Source: Nannocystis punicea (GTDB lineage: Bacteria > Myxococcota_A > Polyangia > Nannocystales > Nannocystaceae). From it: 64,000 nucleotides of DNA. A program made the position numbers and the translations under genes. Every line of letters begins with the position of its first letter. Position 1 is the first letter of the stretch. A model generated the notes under the pieces. That model did no database searches, was not told where the DNA came from, and was given only the letters and a program-made list of their open reading frames with translations. The stretch is from assembly GCF_026965555.1 (NCBI RefSeq), contig NZ_CP114040.1:10018001-10082000 (forward strand), read 5' to 3'. Below, piece after piece: positions 54,509 to 62,752 of the stretch.

Positions 54509-55705
54509 ATGAGCAGCGCTCGCCAGCCGCACCTCACAGCCCGCCTCCAAGGATTCGGCACCACGATCTTCACCGAGATGACGCGCCTTGCCATTCAATT
54601 CGGCGCGGTCAACCTCGGCCAGGGTTTTCCCAACTTCGATGGGCCCGACTTCATCAAGGAGGCCGCGATCGCGGCGATCCGCGCAGGCGCAAACCAGTAC
54701 TGTCGGATGAGCGGGCTGCCCGAGCTCAACCGCGCGATTGCAGCGCACCAGCAGCGCTTCTACGGCCTCTCTTACGATCCCGACAGTGAGGTCACCGTGT
54801 ACTCCGGCGCGACCGAGGCCATCTGCGCGACGCTGCAAGCGCTGTGCGACACCGGCGACGAGGTCGTGCTGTTCGAGCCGTTCTACGACTCTTATCGCGC
54901 CAGCATCACCATGGCCGGCGCGGTCCCGAAGGTCGTCACGCTGCACGCGCCCGACTTCGCGTACCGCCCCGAAGAGCTCGAGGCCGCCATTACCCCCAAG
55001 ACTCGGGCAATTCTTCTGAACAGCCCGCACAACCCCACTGGGAAGGTTTTTACGCGCAGCGAGCTCGAGCATATCGCTGGCCTCTGCGAGCGCTTCGACC
55101 TCCTCGCGATCACCGACGAAGTGTACGAGCACCTCGTGTATGAGGGCTCGCACGTGCCGCTCGCGACGCTGCCCGGGATGCGTGAGCGCACCGTGCTGAT
55201 CTCCTCGTCGGGCAAGACCTTCAGCTTCACCGGCTGGAAGGTCGGGCACACGTGCGCGCCTCCGGCGCTCAGCGCTGCGATTCGCTGTGCGCATCAGTTC
55301 GTGACCTTCTGCACGGCCACGCCGTTTCAGCACGCGCTCGCCAAGGCCTTCGTCGCCGATGACGATTTCTTCACCGGCCTCATCGCCGAGTACCGCGCGC
55401 GCCGCGATCGCCTGTGCCAGGGCCTGCGCGAGCTCGGCTTCGGCGTGCTCGCGCCGGCCGGCACCTACTTCGTCATGACCGACATCCGCCCGCTCGGTTA
55501 CGCCGACGACGTCGAGTTCTGCCGCATGCTGCCGGAGCAGGTCGGCGTCGCCGCCATCCCGCCGTCGTCGTTCTACGAGCACCCGGCGGCCGGCCGTCAC
55601 CTGGTGCGCTGGGCCTTCTGCAAGACCGACGACGTGCTCGACGAGGGCCTGCGCCGCCTGCAGAAGCTGCCGCGCCGGGCGCCGCTGGCGAGCGCGGCCG
55701 GATAG
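54509..55705 (+). CDS. Methionine/glutamine-type aminotransferase (YbdL/KAT-like)
   Basis: A 398-residue PLP enzyme closely fitting the YbdL/kynurenine (glutamine) aminotransferase group: IFTEMTRLAIQFGAVNLGQG, FPNFDGPDF, NQYCRMSGLPELNRAIAAHQ, VYSGATEAICATLQALC, SPHNPTGKVFTRSEL and the PLP lysine in SSSGKTFSFTGWKVGH. These enzymes transaminate ketomethylthiobutyrate or aromatic oxoacids with glutamine or methionine. The omega-amidase-like gene 45 bp downstream fits the known glutamine transaminase-omega-amidase pairing, used in methionine salvage. Codon use is a little less GC-biased than in neighbours (for example TTCTTCTGAACAGC in mid-gene), a slight hint of a different history. Confidence 0.9.
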   Translation: MSSARQPHLTARLQGFGTTIFTEMTRLAIQFGAVNLGQGFPNFDGPDFIKEAAIAAIRAGANQYCRMSGLPELNRAIAAHQQRFYGLSYDPDSEVTVYSGATEAICATLQALCDTGDEVVLFEPFYDSYRASITMAGAVPKVVTLHAPDFAYRPEELEAAITPKTRAILLNSPHNPTGKVFTRSELEHIAGLCERFDLLAITDEVYEHLVYEGSHVPLATLPGMRERTVLISSSGKTFSFTGWKVGHTCAPPALSAAIRCAHQFVTFCTATPFQHALAKAFVADDDFFTGLIAEYRARRDRLCQGLRELGFGVLAPAGTYFVMTDIRPLGYADDVEFCRMLPEQVGVAAIPPSSFYEHPAAGRHLVRWAFCKTDDVLDEGLRRLQKLPRRAPLASAAG

Positions 55706-55750
55706 AGTATCCAACATGACCCGAAGGACAGCACGCAGGAGGACCGGAGC

Positions 55751-56515
55751 ATGAAGATCGCGGCGATCCAGAGCGACATCGCGTGGGAGGACCCGGAGGC
55801 CAACTTCACCCGCTTGCGCCCGTGGGTGGCCGCCGCCGCCGCCGCCGGGGCCAAGCTGGTCGTGCTGCCGGAGATGTTCGCCTGCGGCTTCTCGATGGCG
55901 ACCGCCAACATCGCCGAGCCGCCGGGCGGGCCCTCGACCCGCTTCCTCGAGGCCCAGGCGCGCCAGCACGACCTGTGGATCTGCGGCAGCATCCCCGAGG
56001 TGCCGCACGACGAGCCCAAGCCCTACAACACGCTCGTGCTCGCCAGCCCGCACGGCCAGGTCGTCCGCTACCGCAAGATCCACCCGTTCTCGTTCGCCAA
56101 GGAGCACGAGCACTACGGCGCCGGCAGCGACCACATCACCGTCGACGTCGACGGCCTGCGCTGCACCCTGTTCGTCTGCTACGACCTCCGCTTCGCCGAC
56201 GAGTTCTGGGCCCGCGCCGAGCAGACCGACGCCTACGTGGTCGTCGCCAACTGGCCCGAGCGCCGGCGCCACCACTGGACCACCCTGCTGCAGGCCCGCG
56301 CGATCGAGAACCAGGCCTACGTCGTCGGCGTCAACCGCGTCGGCCACGGCAACGGCCTCGACTACAGCGGCGACAGCCGGATCGTCGACCCCTGGGGCGA
56401 GGTGCTCGCGGCCGCCGCCGGCGGCGAGACCATGGTCCTCGCCGACGTCCGCGCCGACGTCGTCCGCGACGCGCGCGAGCGCTTCCCTGTCCTCAAGGAC
56501 AGGCGCAAGGCCTAG
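55751..56515 (+). CDS. Nitrilase-superfamily hydrolase, omega-amidase-like
   Basis: A 254-residue carbon-nitrogen hydrolase with the complete Glu-Lys-Cys triad: Glu41 in VVLPEMFACGFSM, Lys109 in RYRKIHPFSFAKEHEHYGAG and Cys143 in LFVCYDLRFADEFW. The sequence around these sites is that of YafV/NIT2 omega-amidases, which hydrolyse alpha-ketoglutaramate or ketosuccinamate. Adjacent to the glutamine-type aminotransferase it would drive that reaction by removing the ketoglutaramate. A ribosome site (AGGAGGACCGGAGC) supports the ATG. The C-terminal codons (FPVLKDRRKA) contain a perfect TGTCC-N4-GGACA element. Confidence 0.92.
   Translation: MKIAAIQSDIAWEDPEANFTRLRPWVAAAAAAGAKLVVLPEMFACGFSMATANIAEPPGGPSTRFLEAQARQHDLWICGSIPEVPHDEPKPYNTLVLASPHGQVVRYRKIHPFSFAKEHEHYGAGSDHITVDVDGLRCTLFVCYDLRFADEFWARAEQTDAYVVVANWPERRRHHWTTLLQARAIENQAYVVGVNRVGHGNGLDYSGDSRIVDPWGEVLAAAAGGETMVLADVRADVVRDARERFPVLKDRRKA
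56488..56501. repeat. TGTCC-N4-GGACA inverted repeat (perfect copy)
   Basis: TGTCCTCAAGGACA in the last codons of the nitrilase-type gene; flanks extend it to CCTGTCC and GGACAGG. Confidence 0.8.
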
Positions 56516-56535
56516 GCGCGCCGCCACGTTCGACC

Positions 56536-56549
56536 TGTCCCTGCGGACA
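56536..56549. repeat. TGTCC-N4-GGACA inverted repeat (perfect copy)
   Basis: TGTCCCTGCGGACA, 35 bp after the previous copy, between the nitrilase-type gene and the next leftward gene; extends to CTGTCC and GGACAG. Confidence 0.8.
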
Positions 56550-56691
56550 GCCTGGCGCTCCGCCCGCTGCGCCGCCCAGGGCTCGCCGCCCCCGCGCGCC
56601 GGCGCACCGGGCCACCCCGCGCGCCCTGCCTCCGGCGCAGGCATCGCCCCGGCCGGCGCAGGCCATGACATGGCCGCACGAACATGTCTCA

Positions 56692-57153
56692 TCAGGCATC
56701 CTCCGCCAACGCCAGCAGCGCGGCGCGGCTGACCACCAGCGGCGTGAACGTCAGCGCCCCGAACCCGCACGCGACCGTCTGCCGCGCCCACTCGACGTCG
56801 TCGTCGCCGACGAGCGCCAGGAGCCCGGCCGGCCCGCCGCGGCGCAGCCCGAGCAGGGCGGCGTAGCACGGCCACAGGTACGCCCGCGCCTGCTCCTCGC
56901 GGGCTTGCGGAGCCACCACCGCCAGCCACGTCGACGGCCCGCCGAGCCGGCGGAGCGCGAACGCCAGGTCGGCCGCCCACTCGTGCCCGTGCGCGTAAAG
57001 CTGGGTGTCGCCGACGTCGACGAGCTCGGCCAGGGCCGGCTGCTCGAGCTCCCAGCCGAGCAGCCGGTGCAGCGCGTGCACGATCAGCTCGGGCCGGCGT
57101 TGCAGGAGTTCGAGGACGGGATCGACGGGCGAGGCGCACACTGGTGGGGTCAT
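56692..57153 (-). CDS. Hypothetical protein, possible nuclease-like fold
   Basis: A 153-residue soluble protein (PVLELLQRRPELIVHALHRL, LADLVDVGD-like LAELVDVGDTQLYAHGHEWA, TWLAVVAPQAREEQARAYLW, ARQTVACGFGALTFTPLVVS). The plan, helical start, beta strand with Asp, then a Val-rich strand and Trp-Pro segment, recalls a widespread family of uncharacterised proteins in actinobacteria and myxobacteria that some regard as Rpn/PD-(D/E)XK-like. The similarity is weak here and catalytic residues are unclear. The stop is within GC-poor sequence rich in CATGTC motifs. Confidence 0.6.
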   Translation of the reverse strand: MTPPVCASPVDPVLELLQRRPELIVHALHRLLGWELEQPALAELVDVGDTQLYAHGHEWAADLAFALRRLGGPSTWLAVVAPQAREEQARAYLWPCYAALLGLRRGGPAGLLALVGDDDVEWARQTVACGFGALTFTPLVVSRAALLALAEDA

Positions 57154-57256
57154 GCACGCCGCGCCGCGCCCGACCTCCGCGAATTCCCCTGTCCTTTCGC
57201 GCCGCCCTCGCCCCGGGGCCGTCCAGCCCGCGGGACACCGTCCAGCCCGCGGGACG

Positions 57257-57766
57257 CTACTCGGCGGGCACGTGGACCACGAGGTCGCCGCCCTTGCGCT
57301 TCAGGCACACCGCGCACGCGTCGGGCACCAGCGGCTCCTCGTAGCGCGGCTCGAAGGTCTCCTCGACCACCGGCGCGCCGTCGCGCTCGACCGCGACCAC
57401 GAACTTCGCCGGGCCGCTCCAGATGTTGCCGCGGGTCTCGAGCACCTCGAGCTCGAGCCCGGTCTCGCCCGCCCGGCCCATGATCGACAGGGTGCCGCTG
57501 TCCTCGCCGTCCTCGAAGTCGGTGAAGAAGTCGAGCGCGCAGTCCTCGGCCGGCAGCTCGCAGCTCCACGTCTTCTCGGCGTAGTCGGTGGCCACGCGGA
57601 ACGTGTACGAGCCCGCCCGCAGCCGCCCGCCGGGCTGGCCGTCGTCGACCACCACGACCGGCACCGAGGCCTCGCAGCCGGCGTTCATGCAGATCCCCGA
57701 CGACTTGTTGCAGCCGACCGGCGCCGCGGCGAGGACCAGTCCCAAGAGCCATGTCCGTTGCAGCAT
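57257..57766 (-). CDS. Lipoprotein of unknown function
   Basis: A 169-residue lipoprotein with lipobox AAPVGC (Cys19). The mature part is a beta-rich domain with paired cysteines (CMNAGCEA, WSCELPAEDCALDF, CAVCLKRKGG) and reads like a secreted adhesin-like or binding module; no family recognised. A good ribosome site, AAGGAGAGGAC, directly precedes the ATG. The ttcA stop lies 10 bp upstream of this start, so the lipoprotein is read after ttcA on the same leftward transcript. Confidence 0.78.
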   Translation of the reverse strand: MLQRTWLLGLVLAAAPVGCNKSSGICMNAGCEASVPVVVVDDGQPGGRLRAGSYTFRVATDYAEKTWSCELPAEDCALDFFTDFEDGEDSGTLSIMGRAGETGLELEVLETRGNIWSGPAKFVVAVERDGAPVVEETFEPRYEEPLVPDACAVCLKRKGGDLVVHVPAE

Positions 57767-57776
57767 GTCCTCTCCT

Positions 57777-58595
57777 TCATGCCCTTACGAGCATCTGCGG
57801 CGACAGCAGCGCCCCGTCGCCCGCCCCCGCCGCCTCGCCGTCGTCGTCGCCCTCGCCCTGCAGGCGGGCGTCGAGCAGGTGCGACGGCTTGACGTTGCCG
57901 GCGGCCGCCAGCAGGCTGCGGCGCACGTCGGGGTTGTTCGCCTCGAGCTGGACCAGCAGCTGGCGCACGTGGGCCCGCCGCAGGTTGTCCTGCGAGCCGC
58001 ACAGGTCGCACGGCACCACCGGGAAGCCCTGCTCGATCGCGTAGGCCGCCACGTCGCGCTCCTCGCACAGGATCAGCGGGCGGATGATCGTGTTGCGCCC
58101 GTCGTCGGAGCGCAGCCGCGGCGCCATCGCCTTGAGCTGCCCGGCGTAGAGCTGGTTGAGCAGCAGCGTCTCGATCAGGTCGTCGCGGTGGTGGCCGAGC
58201 GCGATCTTCGTGCAGCCGAGCTCGACCGCGACGTCGTACAGGATGCCCCGCCGCAGCCGCGAGCACAGCGAGCAGTAGGCCTTGCCCGCCGGCACCTCGC
58301 GCTTCACCACCGAGTAGGTGTCGACGTGGACGATGCGATGCTCGTGGCCCTCGCGCTCCAGGTACTCGCGCAGCACCTCGACCGGGAAGCCCGGGTGGCC
58401 CTGGTCGAGGTTGACCGCCACCCACGTGAACGAGAACGGCACCATCCGCCGGTACTCGCGCAGCAGGTGGAGCATCGCCCACGAGTCCTTGCCGCCGGAG
58501 ATGGCGACCATGATTTTGTCGCCGTCTTCGAGCAGCCCGAAGCGCCGATTCGCGCGGCTGATCTGCCGCAAGAGCGTCTGCTGGAGGCTCGCCAC
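57777..58595 (-). CDS. ttcA: tRNA 2-thiocytidine biosynthesis protein (TtcA family)
   Basis: A 272-residue PP-loop ATPase that thiolates C32 of certain tRNAs. VAISGGKDSWAMLHLLRE is the ATP-pyrophosphatase loop. Cys pairs KAYCSLCSRLRRGI and VPCDLCGSQDNLRR match the TtcA [4Fe-4S] cluster pattern, and IALGHHRDDLIETLLLN is the typical HxxDDxxET stretch. Length is usual. The GTG start is 45 bp behind the lipoprotein gene at 58641, so the genes from 59264 down to 57257 may form one leftward unit. Confidence 0.9.
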   Translation of the reverse strand: MASLQQTLLRQISRANRRFGLLEDGDKIMVAISGGKDSWAMLHLLREYRRMVPFSFTWVAVNLDQGHPGFPVEVLREYLEREGHEHRIVHVDTYSVVKREVPAGKAYCSLCSRLRRGILYDVAVELGCTKIALGHHRDDLIETLLLNQLYAGQLKAMAPRLRSDDGRNTIIRPLILCEERDVAAYAIEQGFPVVPCDLCGSQDNLRRAHVRQLLVQLEANNPDVRRSLLAAAGNVKPSHLLDARLQGEGDDDGEAAGAGDGALLSPQMLVRA

Positions 58596-58640
58596 GCCCG
58601 GCCGGCATACCAGGGCGGGGGCGGCGCAGCAACCGCCCGC

Positions 58641-59264
58641 TCACAGGACCGAGCGCACGAGCGCGACCAGCCGCGGCGCGTCGCGCACGAGGTCGGCCAG
58701 CGCGACGTCGCGGCGCGAGCGGAACACGAAGCCGATCAGCCGGTCGTGCTGGCGCCACATCACCAGGTACGCCGACTCCGAGCTCGTGCGGGCGACGTCG
58801 ACGCTCGACAGCTGCTTGAAGCCGACCGACAGGCCGTCGATGACCTCCACGCGCGGCATGTCTCCGATCGCCGCGTCGGCCTCGGCCCGCCGCTCCGCCA
58901 GCTCCGACGAGCCGCCCGGGACCTCCTGGTAGATCGGCTCGAACTGCGTGCTGGTGTCGACCGCGGCCCCGAGCGCCCGGCCGATCTCCACCGCCACCGG
59001 CACCACCTGCTCGCCCTTCTGCAGCACCGCCTCGATGCCCGAGGACGACGCGCCGGCCCCCTGGCGCAACCAGCCCTTGGCCGACTCCGACAGCTCGCCC
59101 AGGCTCAGCTGGCCGGCCCACGCGCGGGCCGCCCGCGCCGCCTCCGCGGTGCGCGAGCCGGCCATCTCGGCCATCTCCGCGGCCGCCCGGGTGCGGCCCT
59201 CGGGCGCGTCGCACCCGGAGACCGCCGCTCCGACCAGGAGCCATGTCCAGAGCCGACGTCGCAC
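58641..59264 (-). CDS. Lipoprotein of unknown function
   Basis: A 207-residue lipoprotein. The signal peptide ends in AAVSGC (Cys18). The mature protein is Ala/Glu-rich and helical (AAEMAEMAGSRTAEAARAAR), then has a more ordered region (YQEVPGGSSELAERRAEADA, VIDGLSVGFKQLSSVDVART, YLVMWRQHDRLIGFVFRSRR). No family recognised. GTG start. It is divergent from the ABC1-kinase gene with 60 bp between starts. Confidence 0.75.
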   Translation of the reverse strand: MRRRLWTWLLVGAAVSGCDAPEGRTRAAAEMAEMAGSRTAEAARAARAWAGQLSLGELSESAKGWLRQGAGASSSGIEAVLQKGEQVVPVAVEIGRALGAAVDTSTQFEPIYQEVPGGSSELAERRAEADAAIGDMPRVEVIDGLSVGFKQLSSVDVARTSSESAYLVMWRQHDRLIGFVFRSRRDVALADLVRDAPRLVALVRSVL

Positions 59265-59324
59265 GCCTCGAGTCTAGCAGATCCGGCGCCGCTAGCTGAC
59301 GCGCGTCTCGTATACTGCGCGCGC

Positions 59325-61013
59325 GTGTCCGTCCTGCGCACGATCGTCAGCTCCTCGCGCGCCCTCGTCACGGGCGCCAAGGACGTCGCCCGCTTCCGCG
59401 AGATCGCCACCGTCTTCGTCCGCCACGGCTTCGGCTGGTGGGTCGCCCAGCTCAAGCTGCGGCGGGAGCTGCAGGTCGAGCTCGCGGGCGGCGAGCTGAC
59501 GCGCGCCACCGTCGGCAGCGCCGACACCGGCAAGCGCCTCGTGGCCGCGTTTACGCAGCTCGGCCCGACCTTCGTCAAGCTCGGCCAGATCCTCTCGACC
59601 CGCCCCGACCTGCTGTCGGACGCGGTCATCGCCGAGCTCACCTGTCTGCAAGACCAGGTGTCGCCGCTGCCCTTCGAGCAGATCGAGGGCCAGCTGCGCA
59701 ACAACCTCGGGCCCAAGTGGCGCGAGCAGTTCCCCGAGATCGACGAGACCCCGCTGGCGTCGGCCAGCATCGCCCAGGTCCACCGCGCCACCCTCAAGAC
59801 CGGCGAGCGCGTGGTCCTCAAGGTCCAGCGCCCCGGTCTCCGCCCGAAGATCGCCAGCGACCTCAACATCCTGCTGGCGACCGCCGGCTACGTCGAGGAG
59901 GCCTTCCCCGAGGCGGCGGCGATGGACCTCGTCGGCGTCATCCGCGGGTTCGCCAAGTCGCTGGCGCAGGAGCTCGACTTCTGCGTCGAGGCGCGCAACA
60001 TCGCCCGCTTCCACCGCAACTTCGCCGACGACGACAGCGTCCGCGTGCCGGTCGTCTACGACGCCCTCAGCACCGAGGAGGTGCTGTGCATGGAGTTCGT
60101 CGAGGGCCGCAAGTTCAGCGAGGTGCTGCAGTCCGGCGAGGACACCCGCCCGCTCGTCGAGGTGTACTTCAAGACCGCCTACAAGATGCTGTTCATCGAC
60201 GGCTTTTTCCACGGCGACCTGCACCCGGGCAACGTGTTCGTGCAGGAGGGCGGCCGGCTGGCGATCATCGACTGCGGCATGGTCGGCCGCCTGTCGCCGT
60301 CGATGAAGGACAAGCTGATCGACATCCTGTGGGCCGTGATGTCGGAGGACATGGAGGCGCTGGCGCGCTCGTTCTACGCCCTGGCGATCCCGACCGCCGG
60401 CAAGGTCGACTACGCCGCGTTCGAGGCCGACGTGGTCGAGATCGCCGAGCGCTACCTCGGCGGCGTGCCGCTGTCCGAGCTGCAGATCGGCGAGCTGTTC
60501 GGCGAGCTGGTCGCCGGCGCCACGCGCCACCGCGTGCGCATGCCGACCGACTTCACCATGATGTTCAAGGCGATCCTCACCACCGAGGGCCTGGCCCGCT
60601 CGATCGCCCCCGACGTCGACCCGCTCGAGCTGGCGCGTCCGTTCATCTCGCAGATGATCCAGGACCGCTACAGCAGCGACCGCATCAAGCAGACCCTGCT
60701 GGCCGACTTCCACCTGCTGTCCCGCGCGGCCCACAGCCTGCCGCAGCGCCTGCCCGCCCTGCTCGAGGACATCCACGAGGGCCGCCTCGCCGTCGGCCTC
60801 TCGCCCGCGTCGCTCACCGCCCTCGACAAGGCGTCCGAGCGGCGCATGAACCAGGGCGTACGCGCCGCGCTGACGATCACCTGCATCGCCTGCGGCACGT
60901 ACGCCCTCGGCCTCGGCCTGCCGGCGACGTCGCCGATCGGGATCCCGTGGATCTCGACCCTGTTCTACGCGGCCGCCGCCTACGGCGTGATCGGCCTGCG
61001 CTGGCGCTCGTGA
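59325..61013 (+). CDS. ABC1/UbiB-family atypical kinase
   Basis: A 562-residue protein of the ABC1/ADCK/UbiB family, required for quinone biosynthesis or membrane-lipid homeostasis in many bacteria. Signatures: KxGQ in FVKLGQILSTRPDLLS, the Ala-rich loop TPLASASIAQVHRATL, VVLKVQRPG, EAARxQELDF-like AQELDFCVEARNIARFH, HGDLHPGNVFVQEGG and IIDCGMVGRLSP. Two C-terminal helices (GVRAALTITCIACGTYALGL and IPWISTLFYAAAAYGVIGL) anchor it. No ubi or men genes are near, so the quinone link is family knowledge only. TATACT (59311-59316) is 8 bases before the GTG, again suggesting a leaderless start. Confidence 0.92.
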   Translation: MSVLRTIVSSSRALVTGAKDVARFREIATVFVRHGFGWWVAQLKLRRELQVELAGGELTRATVGSADTGKRLVAAFTQLGPTFVKLGQILSTRPDLLSDAVIAELTCLQDQVSPLPFEQIEGQLRNNLGPKWREQFPEIDETPLASASIAQVHRATLKTGERVVLKVQRPGLRPKIASDLNILLATAGYVEEAFPEAAAMDLVGVIRGFAKSLAQELDFCVEARNIARFHRNFADDDSVRVPVVYDALSTEEVLCMEFVEGRKFSEVLQSGEDTRPLVEVYFKTAYKMLFIDGFFHGDLHPGNVFVQEGGRLAIIDCGMVGRLSPSMKDKLIDILWAVMSEDMEALARSFYALAIPTAGKVDYAAFEADVVEIAERYLGGVPLSELQIGELFGELVAGATRHRVRMPTDFTMMFKAILTTEGLARSIAPDVDPLELARPFISQMIQDRYSSDRIKQTLLADFHLLSRAAHSLPQRLPALLEDIHEGRLAVGLSPASLTALDKASERRMNQGVRAALTITCIACGTYALGLGLPATSPIGIPWISTLFYAAAAYGVIGLRWRS

Positions 61014-61020
61014 GCGGCGC

Positions 61021-61782
61021 TCACTGGCAGAGGCCGGCCTCGCCCGGGAACGGCAGGTTGCACACGTTGCTGAAGCAGTCCTCGTTGGAGCTGCACGGCG
61101 CGAACGGGCCGCCGTCGCTGCAATAGCCGATCACGGCGTTGGGCTGGTCCTTGACGCACTTCCAGTCGGCCGGGCAATGCGACGCCTCGGTGCACAGGCC
61201 GATCAGGCAGATCTTGTCCTTGGCGGTCAGGATGTCGGTGTTGCACACCGCGCCCTCGGGGCCGACCGGGCAGGTGTCGTCCTGCGCGCAGTACGGCAGC
61301 GTGTAGCACTTCGCCTCCTCCTCCGAGCTGTACAGGCACACCGCGTTCGACTCGCAGCCGTCGTCCGTCAGCGACGGGGTGCACTGAGTGTCCGGCGGCG
61401 GGGTGCTGCAGAAGCCGTTGACGCACACCTGGCCCTCTTCGCACGGCACGTCGGGGCAGGTCGTGACCTCCTTGTTGTGGCACAGGCGATCGGTGTCGGT
61501 CGCGCAGAACTGGTCGTCGGCGCAGTCCTCGTTGCTGTTGCAGCCGAGCGCGCAGAGGCCGTTCCAGCAGAACTGGCCGTCCGGGCACGGGTTGGACGAG
61601 CTGCACGGGCCAGGCACGTCGCCATCGGTCGTGGTGGGGGTGCCCGTGGGGTTCGACGCGCCGGTCGGGTCGGCGCCGGTGTCGTCCGAGCCGTCGGTCA
61701 TGTCGCCGAGCGAGGGGCTGCAGGCGGCGAGGCACACGGCGGCGAACAACGAGCGGATCGTAAGGGTCGTGGTGAGCTTCAT
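61021..61782 (-). CDS. Cys-rich lipoprotein with EGF/EB-like repeats
   Basis: A 253-residue lipoprotein: signal peptide with lipobox CLAAC (Cys20), a short Asp/Thr/Pro linker, and then four to five Cys-rich modules of the C-x-x-x-x-x-C-x-x-x-Q-x-C-x-x-x-x-C type (CSSSNPCPDGQFCWNGLCAL, CNSNEDCADDQFC, CPDVPCEEGQVCVNGFC, CSSNEDCFSNVCN). Such modules are common in myxobacterial surface proteins and may bind other proteins or sugars. ATG 61782 gives a proper signal peptide; a longer start adds acidic residues. It converges with the ABC1-kinase gene, 7 bp between stops. Confidence 0.85.
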   Translation of the reverse strand: MKLTTTLTIRSLFAAVCLAACSPSLGDMTDGSDDTGADPTGASNPTGTPTTTDGDVPGPCSSSNPCPDGQFCWNGLCALGCNSNEDCADDQFCATDTDRLCHNKEVTTCPDVPCEEGQVCVNGFCSTPPPDTQCTPSLTDDGCESNAVCLYSSEEEAKCYTLPYCAQDDTCPVGPEGAVCNTDILTAKDKICLIGLCTEASHCPADWKCVKDQPNAVIGYCSDGGPFAPCSSNEDCFSNVCNLPFPGEAGLCQ

Positions 61783-61931
61783 AGCGTCGTTCTCTTCTTC
61801 CATCGATTCGTTACCGCCGCGGCGTTTTTTCAGCGGGACCAGGCCAGGAGGTTCCTCAACACGCGGTCCATGTGAGCCAGTGAATACGCCCCAGGCCGAC
61901 ACATGTCCGCGAAATCCACCTTCGGACATGG

Positions 61932-61961
61932 TAAAAAGGACATGTACGATCGTACATGTCC
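61932..61961 (-). terminator. Perfect palindrome with T-run behind the sigma/partner operon
   Basis: The 24-bp stretch 61938-61961 is its own reverse complement, with arms GGACATGTAC and GTACATGTCC around GATC. On the minus strand it is followed by TTTTTACC. It sits 20 bp after the stop of the leftward gene at 61982 and therefore looks like its intrinsic terminator. Arms belong to the GGACATG/CATGTCC motif family. Confidence 0.75.
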
Positions 61962-61981
61962 TACAAGAAGATCAGCGAGCT

Positions 61982-62752
61982 TCACGCGCCGGCGCAGCTG
62001 CTCTTGACCCGCGGCGCGTGCGTCGAGTCGGGCCACTTCGCCAGCATGTCGCGGGCGACGCGCCGCGCGTCGGCGACGCGACCGGCGGCGCACAGCGCCT
62101 CGACGTGGTAGGCGAGTCGCTCCTGCACCAATTGTCCGCGCGCGCCGAACCGCCGCTCGTGCTCCTCGACCCCGGCCAATGCGCGGGCGCTGTCGCCCCG
62201 CTTGAGCGCGCCGCGGATCTCGGCGATGAGCTTCAGCTCGGCGGCGAAGTCGGCCGGCGCCGCGTCAGCGGGCAAAGCCTCGAGCTTCGGCTTGGTGCGC
62301 GGCGGCTTCTTCCTGGTCTCGCTCGGCTCCTCGGCCGCGGGCTCGTCGGGCGCGGGCGCCTCGGCCACGGGAGGATCGGGCGCAGGCGCAAGCGCCTCCA
62401 CCCCTGCGGGTGTCGGCGCCGCCACGGGTGCGGTGATCGGTGACCTGGCCTCGGGGACAGCTTCGATCGGCGCCGCCGCGGCCACGACCGGCGGCGCTTC
62501 GGGCCGATCGCGGGCGGCCCACACTCCCACCGCGGCCGCGACCAGCGCGAGCCCGGCGATCACCTTGAGGACGACTCCGCCGCCGCCGGTGGCCCCTGCG
62601 AGGGTCCCCGGGGCGACGTCGGCGCCGCTCGGCGGAGCTGGCCCATGGGCCAGGCGATGCTCGACGGCCGCCCAGATCCGGTCCTCCGCGCCCGGCTCGG
62701 GCACGACCTCGCGCTCGGCGCGGAGCAGATCTTCGAGCCTGTCGGACTGCAT
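61982..62752 (-). CDS. Membrane partner of an ECF sigma factor (putative anti-sigma-like protein)
   Basis: A 256-residue protein. The first ~50 residues (MQSDRLEDLLRAEREVVPEP) could bind the sigma factor; one membrane helix (VVLKVIAGLALVAAAVGVWA) lies near residue 70. A long Ala/Pro/Glu linker follows, then a helical C-terminal domain (AELKLIAEIRGALKRGDSAR, LAYHVEALCAAGRVADARRV) of TPR-like type. The ATG overlaps the sigma gene stop as TGATG, the usual arrangement of sigma/anti-sigma pairs. The zinc-finger HxxxCxxC motif of classic ZAS anti-sigmas is absent, so the role is inferred from position and topology. Confidence 0.7.
   Translation of the reverse strand: MQSDRLEDLLRAEREVVPEPGAEDRIWAAVEHRLAHGPAPPSGADVAPGTLAGATGGGGVVLKVIAGLALVAAAVGVWAARDRPEAPPVVAAAAPIEAVPEARSPITAPVAAPTPAGVEALAPAPDPPVAEAPAPDEPAAEEPSETRKKPPRTKPKLEALPADAAPADFAAELKLIAEIRGALKRGDSARALAGVEEHERRFGARGQLVQERLAYHVEALCAAGRVADARRVARDMLAKWPDSTHAPRVKSSCAGA

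Noticed and set aside
57588..59324. N-terminal extension of the ABC1-kinase frame by ~580 codons
   Set aside because: The extra part runs antisense to ttcA and two lipoprotein genes; the family N-terminus fits GTG 59325.
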